Source of the DNA: Sanghuangporus weigelae
Lineage: Eukaryota > Basidiomycota > Agaricomycetes > Hymenochaetales > Hymenochaetaceae
Direction of reading: 5' to 3'
Assembly (NCBI GenBank): GCA_033182465.1
Contig: CP137320.1
Span: 930,001-994,000, forward strand
DNA: 64,000 bases
Part shown: one piece after another, positions 23,901 to 34,212 of the stretch
How positions within the stretch are numbered: position 1 is the first letter of the stretch
How the letters are laid out: each line of letters opens with the position of its first letter
Made by a program: the position numbers and the translations under genes
The notes under the pieces: model-generated
What the model was told of the DNA's origin: nothing
The model's database searches: none
The model's input: the letters and a program-made list of their open reading frames with translations, nothing else

Positions 23901-26060
23901 GTTATAGAACCGCAACGCAAAATGGAGCCCAGGCGGAATGGACAAACTTCCTTCCGCTTTCACGTAAAGAGTTCCTTTATTTTGTCAGTGATGCTCACCG
24001 TATTACTCAGGCAGCTCGATGAAAGACATCATCTGAACGTATGGCCATATAATTGGGTGTTACTCCGCAGCACGAAGGTGCGTTCGCTCATGGAACAGTT
24101 CGATTATGACCACACCCTTCGAAGACGAAGGTCTCCGTCTTTAGCATTCTCATGCATAGCTGACGGAGAACAGAACGAGAATACCCATTTACGTTTCGTC
24201 CCGATGCTTGTCCAACAGGGTCGAGGAGAAAACTATAATTAGATTTAACAGATTCGCATAGGAGTTGGAGAATTAGCATGCTGCACCAGGGCTACCCTAA
24301 AAGATCAAACCGGAGCACGGCAAATTAGTACAGTTTACTCTGTAAAGGCAAATTATACTCACGGACTTTAAGCACCCTTAAAGCCGAGCTTAACTTTTCT
24401 TGAAGAAAGATTTTAACCAAGGTAGGCTACCACGCGCAAAAGTCAGCTCGTTTCAAAGGCAGTGTTGATATGATTTCAGCCACTTGATAATCCAGTCCTG
24501 TTAAACACAGAATGGGATCAACTCAGATACTTGATGTCCATCTATGAATTGAGCGCATGTGAATGGCGCATCAGCTTATCATAAAAACAATCTTGGGTTG
24601 TTCTTGCAAATAGTAGGGAACTTCTCGCCGGCCTCGCCGTTCAAGAGGCGCAATCCATTTTGCGGACGCCTTCCCAATTCTGATAATCAGTGTTCCAGGA
24701 GTGAGCTAGATGCAAGGCACGTATCGGGAAGACCAAAGATGGTCATTGAAGGCTTGGATACTATTAAGTATGTTCGCACTCACGATTTCAATGGAGAAGG
24801 AACTGCATCACCCACGGTATTAACGTAATGAAAGAGGCCAGCGCGATGCCTTTTGTCTGATGCGGATAACACTCGCCCCTTTTCTTCCACGGAATTTATC
24901 GATCATCTAAGCGGGAACAAGGCAACAGATAAGGAAATACACCGCCTCCCGCTTTATGTTATTTTTTTCTACTTTATTCACGGCCGTAGTTTCGTCCGAA
25001 TCCCATTGCAACAGGGCTGCGGAAAATTGTCAGCATGATCTGGACGACCTGCTAGAACAGAAGGGAACTCTCACATTTATCGCGTTCATGGCGCAAGACA
25101 GGCGTCCAATGAAGCCATCGAAGGAATATGTCATAGTCATAGTAGGCAAGGCAATAATAAACGTGTCTGAGGCGTGTGAATGAGCACCTCGAATATCAGT
25201 TACGGGCCGCGTTCCAGAAAAAGAACATCGCGTAGTGCTCTTGCGATGTTTAAGTGTGCACAAAGCAATTACCTCAAGCATCGGGAGAGAAGAGAGCGAT
25301 TCGGAGAGCAGTTTAGGCTCGACTCAACCGACTGGGGAAGAACGAACCAACTGAGTGGGAAATCACAGTCGATGGGATCCAGCGCAGAGGGCTCGGAAAT
25401 AAGAAGCGATGCATATTTTGTAAAAGAGAAGCAGGAGGAGTGAGGAAAAGAAACAGAAGACGAAACGACACCTGTGACAATTCCAGGGGGGACTCGGACC
25501 AAGCCAGAAGACTTAGACTTGTTTGTTTGGATTAGGTCTCACGCCTGGTCCAGGAGCCCACGGGCCAGGAGACCGCAACGGATAATCATGTGTCACATCA
25601 CATGGACAGAAATGGCAATGCTCACCAAGCCCCACCAAAAGTTGGCCGGCCGAGGTTGGACGTGTACTACGACGAGCGTGCGGAGAATTGGTGAGTAGAT
25701 GATGATGATGAGTAGCAACTGTCGTCTATTCATTCCTCTCTCTGTCAATTAGGAAATTGGACCCCTACGCCGGATTATCCGTGAGCCATGCTGTTTGTGA
25801 ATAGCTCATGTACAGAAGCCTGATACGTCTCTGTGTCCTACTTACAACTGCCTCCAACCTTACTTGTGAATGCTCGCCGAACACTCGGTTCTATATCCGT
25901 CCTGCCTTCTTCTCCTCGATCCGTAGTTCCCATAGCCGACGTGCTGCGCCTGTCTCTGTATTTAACTGAGGTGCTGTCACAGCGTAGTGGTCCTCTCCGT
26001 CCTAGTCCGTAATTTCTTTTTCTCCTCTGGACTTGTCCTTGCTCATTGGCATTGCCCATT
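20926..26060. other. Gene-poor stretch of about 5 kb, probably decayed sequence
   Basis: No gene could be built over more than 5 kb, although the rest of the window averages about one gene per 2.5 kb. Open stretches are short (mostly under 130 codons) and switch frame and strand. Examples are minus 23237-23449 (with HLNVLPNKPNGANFVRPSLE), minus 23711-23920 and plus 22489-22776. A few have amino-acid composition compatible with old exons, but no start, splice chain or motif links them. The last 300 bases are probably the promoter and leader of the Zn2Cys6 factor. No terminal repeats or transposase-like motifs were seen. Confidence 0.5.
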
Positions 26061-29000
26061 ATGTCGTCGCATTCTATGGCATTTAGCCAGTACTACATCC
26101 CCCAACATTACTTGATGTCCCCGTCACCGTACGAGGCGCAGATGTCTCCTCACGATCTAGAACAGAACATTCATCATCAGTTGCAGTCCCCTCAGACGCA
26201 GGTCCCCGTCGACCCTTCCCTTCAACTTTACTACCCAACATACAGCTCTTACCAGCAAAGCCAGCAATACTCTCAACACCATCAGCCGAGCCCCCCTGTC
26301 CCTCCCCAGCAACCACCGATGCATCCACATTTGATTATCCCGGCGCTATCACCTCAGTCCTCCTCGTCGCGAGGCTCGGAGTATTCTGGTACTCCACCTG
26401 TTGAGACGTTTGTCAATGGAAAAAGACCGTCATCGGTTGCAAATGACAGCGTTGTCGGAAGCAGGAAAAAGTCAAGGCTGGATGAGGACGAAGATGCACC
26501 AAGTCCTACCGCAGAACTAGCCGAAGGAAAGGTGAAGGCGACCCGAGGCTCGAGGTACGTTTCCCGCCCCCTTGTCGTTATAGTTAGCTTCATCTCAATC
26601 TCTCTCATAGGGCGTGCACAGTCTGCCGTAGACTCAAGATGAAGTGTGTTGGTGCAGAACAGGGCCCACCTTGCAAACGCTGTGAAGCTGGGAATCATCA
26701 ATGCATATTTGAGGAATCCAACCGCGGAAAACGTTCAACAAAGTAAGATCTCGACTCCAGGTTTCATAATCCGAATGTTGATCCAGAAATATAGCACCAA
26801 CGTCAAAAAGCATGAACAGCTCACTCGATCACTTCGTAAGATGGAGAAAACGTTAGATACCGTCCTCCGATCCATAGGAAACCCGGGTCTTTCTTCCATA
26901 GTTTCAGGAATGGTCTCACGATCCCCCTCTCCATCCAATACGAACAACAAGACCCAGGCTTTACTCGAAACTCCTTCTCCACCCCCTCCCTCTGCCATGC
27001 ATTCATTGCATCATCCAGGCTCACCAAGGCTTCATTCACTTCCCGACAATGAGTTAAACCCGCTTGGTCTCTTGGCTGAAGCCAGCCTAGCGAATCGACG
27101 AGCCCAACATCACGCTCAGAACCATACGAGAGCCGAAAGTTCCTCGCTGAATGCAACAAGAAACATTGGCGTAGCTAGTGACGCATACTTTAAGCCAGGT
27201 TCGTCTCCTTGAGACCTCGCTGTTACTAGTCTCTGAAGATTTCAGCAGGGCCAATGACTATTCTTCCTCTCCGACGATTGTATATTGAACGACAAATCCA
27301 ACCCGAGATGCTTAGTTTTGTCTCTACGGAAGAAGTCGTCGCATTGTTTAAAATGTGAGTTTTTGCTCCTTGAAGGAAATTCCCTGCTAAACTTGTTCAT
27401 TCAGCTTCTTCGAGAAAATGAATGTCAGTGAACTGTCTTCTCCTGTGAAATCAATGTTCATTCTTTCCTATCTGCAGATCCACAGCGGGCTGTTGGATCC
27501 CTCTTTCCATACACCTTCCCTTGTTTGTTCCAGATCACCATTTCTACTAACCACTGGTGAGAACACGTTGCAAGTGTTTCTATACGGGGTTGCTAATGAA
27601 ATCTCCTTTCAGTCTGCGCAATTGCTTCCAAGTTCTACGATGCGCGTCCAGAATTGCATCAGAAACTTTCGAGTCTTTCTCGGAAGCTTGCATTTAGCGT
27701 GCCAGAGAAAGGTTTCAAATCTGTGGAAATAGTGCAAGCATATATCTTATTAGCTTTATGGGGCTGCGATCCCGTCGAGCGATACGAGCAGGACAAGACG
27801 TGGCTACTTCTGGGCATGGGCATTCGGTACGCTCAACTCTCGTATTTTGCTATGGATATTGAATATTCAGTGTTTACTATAGAATGGCCACGGATCTGAA
27901 TCTCCATCGCAAAACCACGATCTCGGGCCAAGATACGCCAGAAGGACGGGCACGCGATAAGGAAGTACATAACCGAGAAAGGACATGGCTTATTTGTTAT
28001 ATCCTTGATCGAAGCATGAGTGCACAAATGGGGAAGCCACACTCAATCAAGGAAGAGTACGTCGTGGCGCCGGTTCAAAAAACTGGGTTCTTTTCTCACG
28101 GCGTGTCAGTTTCATCATACAGAATACTGAGCTTTTCTGGACCAAGTCCATTGCGGTGAAGGCCGATGCAGGTGTAGCCGCTTACGCTGTAGGTGGTTAT
28201 CGGTGCCTCTTTCCAAACTATTCTAATTTTGTCGCTATCGATAGGAACTGCAACGCATATTGTCCCGAGGTCTTGATCTACTTTATTCAAGTACGACATC
28301 GGCCTCAGGTCTGATCACCCATTGTGACTATTATTTGGTCACAAACACGATCGAAGCCCAGCTACGGCATTGGTATGAAGAATGGGCCGCCAAACTCGTT
28401 GATCCGAGTAAGAAGCTCTTTCTTCATCGATGTTATCATCAGTTCTAACAACTTGTCCCCCAGCGGATCCGACATCTCGGCATCAAGTTTACTGGTTGTC
28501 GATTGGCAAATTCTACTTCAACTATGCCATGCTCGTTGTGAATTCCTTTGGCCTTCAGAATGCTCTCGACCGTTCACCTGTGGACGTCGGACACTTTTTC
28601 ACTCGCTGTCATTCTTCTGCCGTCGCCTGCGTGACAGTTGTACGTGATGAGCTTGGGCCCCAGGGATTCTTGAGATATTCTCCGGATTCCCACTTCGTGC
28701 AGTGTTCTTATGCAGTGCTCAGCCTTCTGAAGGTTCGTTAACTCTGTTATTCATAGCTTTTGTGAATTGTGATCTTATAGATGGGCGTAGTTCACCCGAC
28801 CGGCATTCCGAAGATTCCTTGTGAATGAGAATAAGACGCTCGAGCTCGTTCAGGGCATTGCGGATCTTCTGGAAAAGATCGCCGCAGGTCCTACGCATAC
28901 ACCTGCCCTGTATAGCGCGTTCCTCAGAGCACTCATTTCTGCACAACCGATGAACCAGGGTTCTCCCCGACATGATCCGAATCATCACAGATCAGAACAT

Positions 29001-29526
29001 TTAGGAGGCGACTTGCAGAATTCAGCCCCAACTAGCGGCCATAATGGCGCAGATTCCAATTTGAGCTTTCTTGGCTCCCATTTCGATGCACAAAATGCAA
29101 CCACTGGCGTTTTCCAGGCGAACAGCGAAATGGGTCCTGTTGCGGATATGTCTACTTTCCCTCCGACAATGGCGCCAAACAATCCTCAGGAAGATCTATC
29201 GGGGATGCTATCGATGGATAGCATTTTAAGTACAGGATTCTGGGACAGTGTCCTCGTTCCAGGTTCGTGGTGTAGTTTGTGCCGGAGTGCGGAAAACTTA
29301 CAATTGTTGTTGCATGATAGGTTATTCAAATTCTCTAGAGGGCCTAAGCGGTGGCTTTGTTTACGGCGCTGGGGGAAGTGGCCTTATTACTCCAAGAATT
29401 GCCACGCCGCAACAATCCGGGGCAAATACTCCTATGACGGGCCACCGCATGACCCCAATACCTGAAGGTACAATTAATGATGCTTTCGAAGGTCAGTCTG
29501 CAGAAGCAGAGAAGTCTGAATCATGA
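26061..29526 (+). CDS. Zn2Cys6 (Gal4-type) fungal transcription factor
   Basis: The product is a nuclear DNA-binding regulator. The ATG at 26061 begins a Gln/Pro/Ser-rich region of about 165 residues. The binuclear zinc cluster, CX2CX6CX8CX2CX6C, starts ACTVCRRLKMKC at about residue 166, is built across the first intron (26554 to about 26611) and ends NRGKRSTK. A short coiled-coil dimerisation helix follows (KKHEQLTRSLRKMEKTLDTV). After a Ser/Pro linker comes the fungal-specific transcription factor domain: LSFVSTEEVVALFKIFFEKM, HSGLLDPSFHTPSLV, VEIVQAYILLALWG, LLLGMGIRMATDLNLHRK and RERTWLICYILDRSMSAQMG. The C-terminal exons (28821-29526) are rich in Asn, Ser and Met and probably form the activation region. 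There are about 10 exons. The target pathway cannot be told from the sequence. Borders around 28100-28260 and 28730-28800 are tentative. Confidence 0.9.
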
Positions 29527-31276
29527 CCATGGTAATGCCAACGTGTTCGGTTGTTATGCTTCCCATGTATATGACTGCGATCATGATTTTTCCAATTATC
29601 CATCATGCGCCGGACGACTTTTTGTGGTTCTTTTAATCGTAATGACTTGTGTTCTTTATGACGGTAGTATCTGTCAATTCATCTTGTATAACATTATTTG
29701 TTATAATCGTGATTCCAGGCACGATTAGAAGTTCTTGTATTTGTTGTCATTTCTGGGGGAAGAGAAGCAGGTATCTTGTGGATTCATGTCGAAGAAATAC
29801 CATACTAGGTGACATTAAGTCTGCGACCAAAATATCCCATGTTGGCGCCAAAGTCTTTACGGCAAGGAATGTTTTATAAACACAGAATCCGAAGCAGTCT
29901 TCACGAACTCGAGCCTCCTGGCGAGATTCACCAATGGTTAAATCAATCTTGTGTAAGGACAAACTTCGTCAGCGGCGCGTGGTGCGTAGTTAATACGGCA
30001 AATTAAACCTACATGCGTGGATTCAGGGCGCAAAAAAGAAGAGATGGGAGAAGACTTCATTCAGCCTTCTCTCGATTATTACTGCCGGGAAAAACACGGA
30101 GCGTTTTTTTTTTAACCGTAAGGAAAGAACAACAATTCTCTTCCGTTCCTCCGCATCTCGCGCTACATCGACACGTGAACAAGAGTACAAGAGTACAAGG
30201 CCCACGTATGATCTTCGCAGACGAAAAGAGAAGGAGGAGTACACCAGTCGATCGCAATGGCACAGAAGAGACAGTCACGGACGATCTCGTTTCTTTGATG
30301 GGCCCTGAAGAAGTCGGCATACGTCGCATCCTCGTGTACAACGCGAGGCTGGGCTGTAGTGAGGTCTTAACACATCTCCGACGCGTGAGTCTGGCGAGTT
30401 TTCTTTTAAAAAGACGAAACGAAGAAATGAACGTAGCTAGCGAGCGGGCCGACAGGGAAGCCACAAAAATCTCTTTTAATGACAAATAATCACTTTGGCT
30501 CGCTTCTTCGTGTCATCCGCAGGGACGTACGATGCTTGCTGAGTTCCTGTATTCGTTGCTGCAGTCTGTATTTCATTTCATGTCAAGTCAGGTCGGGGGG
30601 GCTCGGACCAGAGTCATGAGCAGTAACAACGGACCGCCTTGAGGGAAAAGATTTAATTAGCCTTAGGAACTGCATGTTAGGCGAAGGTTATTGTAAAAGA
30701 GGCAAAACTCAGGTCCCAAGAAGACGGTACGGCAGGAGAAGAGTGGTGGAGATGAATTGAGGAAGAGCCAAGAACCATCGGAATTGAAAGAGATCTGAGA
30801 AAAAGGGTCGACAAGAGTTTAAGTGCCGACATAGCTGTGCAAAAAGTGGACTATGTTGAGCTGAACAAAGAGTTCAGTGGGGCCGAATGGGATATGAGGA
30901 CTAGTTTGAGCATCGTGGTGATCTCCCGGGCTCAAACTACCCCCACTATAAGCACAAGACTGATTCTTCAGGGCTTTTGACACTTGTACAAGAGAAGAAG
31001 TCGGACTTGGTCGGGAATTGATGCAGTGGTGACTCTCGAAATCTCAGAGTCTATGCTCCTAGGTCTTCTGCAATGGCGGTAGGTCCCAGGTCCAAGGTCC
31101 AAGGTCCAAGTGCCATTTAATTATTGCTCGGTGACTCTGACGCGTCGTGACGGGATAAAAAGTATTATATAATATTATCTGACGAAAATAAAGGATACTT
31201 CGAAGAAGAAATGTGACACGTCGCGTGTACGTGATTCGCATATCCTCGTTCCAAGTGTTCTTTTCCATGCCGTTCG
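29527..31276. other. Intergenic region with AT-rich and repeat segments
   Basis: No gene is supported over 1.75 kb. Open frames near 30013-30489 (both strands) are about 140-158 codons but have no recognisable motif and mirror each other. A T10 run lies at 30105-30115. An AT-rich element (TATTATATAATATTAT at about 31162-31177) lies about 100 bp upstream of the apyrase start and may serve as its promoter element. An upstream ATG at 31267 is out of frame with the apyrase start at 31277. Confidence 0.5.
31081..31108 (+). repeat. Heptamer tandem repeat AGGTCCA x4
   Basis: Four consecutive 7-base units read AGGTCCC, AGGTCCA, AGGTCCA, AGGTCCA, followed by a partial AG. The repeat lies about 170 bp upstream of the apyrase start codon. 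Confidence 0.85.
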
Positions 31277-33639
31277 ATGCCACCGCCGAACACCGTCGAT
31301 AGTTGGCTTCATGGTCGGCGTTTTGGGATTGTCATTGATGCTGGATCATCGGGCTCAAGATTGCAGATCTACAGTTGGCGAGATCCACGCCTCGTCCGCC
31401 AAGAGGAAGGCCCAAAAGCATATCACTCCCTACCACAGGTAGGAAAGGGAACGGAGAATCTTGATGACTGGGTACGTAAAGTAGAACCCGGTGAGCTCAT
31501 ATTCAATGCAGACTTGTTTGTGCAGTTTATTAATCATCAGAATTTACAGGTATATCATCTTTTGCTGAAAATCCCGACGATGTCGCAGGCCACTTGGCGC
31601 CGCTACTTGCCCATGCTCGGGAATATATTCCTCCCTCTTTGCATCATGAGACACCTATATTCTTGTTAGCAACAGCGGGGATGCGCCTTCTGCCACCTGT
31701 ACAACAGGACGCTGTCTTGAGTGCAGCCTGCAATTTCATCAGGTTTCATTCGCATTTCAAGGTCGAAGATGTCTCCGCGTCAGGCCATTGTGGTTCAAGC
31801 GTTCGCATCATCTCAGGCGAGGAGGAAGGTCTGTTTGGTTGGATTGCCGTCAATTATCTCATGGATCAATTCTCCGGAAATGACGATGGTCCTACGACTT
31901 ACGGGTTCTTAGACATGGGAGGTGCCTCTACTCAGATAGCATTCGAGCCCAGCGTAGAAGAACGTTCAAAGACAAAGAACTTGATTGATGTTCGGCTACG
32001 TCTTATTGGGGGAAAAGATATCCATCATCAAGTGTTTGTTACTACGTGGCTAGGATACGGCACTAATCAAGCAAGAGAACGTTACGTCGGAAAGACCGTC
32101 ACAGAACATGAGACTGTCGAAGGTTCAACGGATGTTGCCATCCCTGATCCGTGTTTACCTCGAAATCTGCAGCTTGTGGAAAGCACGGTCTTAGGTGGTC
32201 GTGACGATGAACATGACAAGAACGAGCATATGCTCATCGGTACTGGCAGTTTTGAACAGTGCTTGCAACGAGTGGCACCCCTGTTGAACAAGAATGCACC
32301 ATGCCCTGACGTCCCTTGCCTTTTCAATGGCGTTCACGTTCCTCAAATCGACTTCTCGGTCTCACACTTCATCGGCGTTTCCGAATATTGGTATTCGTCA
32401 GAACATGTGTTTGGACTTGGGGGACCTTATAATTTCGAAGAGTTTGAAAGGGCCGCGTCGGAGTTCTGCTCCCGAGATTGGGAAGATATTATGCGTAAAT
32501 ATTCGTCATCCAAGGGGATCAATACCGTGGACGGAGATGCGGATTTGGAATGGGACGAGCGACTTATTGCGGAAGATAAATGGGGACACGAGGTCGAGAT
32601 TCCGAGACTCCAGATGCAATGTTTCAAATCGGCATGGATTGTGAACGTCTTGCATGACGGTATCGGCATGCCTCGTATTGTCGATCCTGGAGGAAATTTG
32701 AATGAGGATTCGAATGATGTGAAAGAGAAGGTCGATCAGAAAGGATTAGGAAAGCCGACCATGCAGTCTCTCGACTCTATCGGTGACAGGACTATCAGCT
32801 GGACTCTCGGCAAGATGGTCCTTGAAGCCAGTCGAGAAGTTCCTCCGTTGTCCAAGGATACACAACCTCTCCCCGAACCCATTGTCGCTACTCATCCAAA
32901 GGTTACAGACGGCTCCGCCGATACGGATCCTTATCCATCATCTATATCCACTACATTACCTACTGAACAGAGTATAGAATTGTCCCATTTCGTACTCCTC
33001 TCCTATCTCACCTGCTTTGCAATGCTGACTATTATCGCCTTTCGCCTTCGCCATCCTATCTTACTATCCGTACGTCGATACGTCAAAAGGATCACTGGGA
33101 AGGATTTAATGGGCGACAATGATTTGGAGGAAGGAATGACATATAACTCGAAGGGTGGACGGTTTTCTCCTGCGGGCTTGTTATTTGGTTTACACTTATC
33201 GCATTCTAATTCTCGCCTGTGGACGAACGCGCGTTCATCATTGTCCAGAACACTGGCAACATTTTTCCGTCGTCCCACGACCTCGACCCCCTCATCTTTG
33301 CCTAGTGGGCGCCACATGCATGCATCAGCTTCCCGCGCTTCTCCGGGGCGGTCTTTCTCATCCCCCTTGTTACGCAACCAGACTGGTTCTACAGGAACTC
33401 TTCATTATGCTAACTCAACATTTGGAGCGTCGAACTCTCCGAGATCGTCCACACCGCCCTCACGTCACCTCGATCCATCACAACCCAACGGACATTCAAG
33501 TCCATCGTTGTATTCCTTACCTCGATCTCGTAACAATTCGCAAATGAATCTTACGATGCTGGTAACTCGCCAGCCTATCTCGCGGTCCGGGAGCAGCGGG
33601 CAACAAACGCCTACCAAGATTTTTTTTGATGGAGAATAA
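31277..33639 (+). CDS. YND1: Golgi-type apyrase (GDA1/CD39 nucleoside diphosphatase)
   Basis: This enzyme hydrolyses nucleoside di- and triphosphates in the Golgi lumen, removing the UDP or GDP left after glycosyl transfer. There are two exons (31277-31490 and 31550-33639), 767 residues in all. The apyrase-conserved regions appear in order: IVIDAGSSGSRLQIYSW (residues about 17-33), LLATAGMRLLPP, ISGEEEGLFGWIAVNYLMD and GFLDMGGASTQIAFEP. A single strong membrane segment lies near residue 550 (LSHFVLLSYLTCFAMLTIIA), followed by a basic stretch and a Ser-rich cytosolic tail of about 190 residues. The absence of an N-terminal signal and the C-terminal anchor match yeast Ynd1 rather than Gda1, which is N-terminally anchored. 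The yeast gene symbol is used by analogy. Confidence 0.92.
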
Positions 33640-34212
33640 CAAAATGTAATTTCGATAATAGTAATAGCATAATTTGGTGACTGTTGTGCAGCATGTCCAG
33701 ATGACCGTTCTTCTGCTTTGACTTATAGGATAAGGTTCTAGTAGGATCTCGCGTTTTACTTTATTTCATACCTGTCACCTCTCTGTCAGATAGTCGCTTT
33801 GATCTACGCATTAATCCATATGACTTGCACGACTACTATCAGATTCAATTAATCCTTGCGTTAACAACTGTGCATCCTGACGATACTGTACAATAGCCGT
33901 GGGGCCTGTCTGGCTTGATCCGGACAGGCTTCTCTAATTTTATTGCGAAGCCATGTGCAAATGCGGTGAGAAGTCAGAACGTTCTCAATGTTGAACAACG
34001 ATACGTGATCCTGCTGCGGGAGCACATACGCAGCACATGGGTAGATAGGAGACAGTGAATAAGGAACAGCCACTGGAGAAAGCCAGAACCTCTGGAATAA
34101 ACCTTCTCTTACAGCCGTTTCTCCATCATAATGTATTTTCGGAAAATCCGCTGGCGTCAAAGTTGAATCTTCCAAGGGTAATGAAATGCTTTTCAAGTTA
34201 TAAAGATCTACA
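33640..34212. other. 3' region between convergent genes, with one open frame
   Basis: This stretch lies between the stops of the apyrase gene (plus) and the Tudor/PWWP-like gene (minus). A minus-strand frame stays open from 34403 to 33861 (180 codons), running past the end of the neighbouring gene in a different phase. It shows no recognisable motif and no ATG with a good context, so it is not called as a gene. Confidence 0.45.

Noticed and set aside
30013-30489. Overlapping open frames of about 158 and 142 codons on both strands
   Set aside because: Both frames cover the same DNA with no motif, and neither connects by splicing to neighbouring exons.
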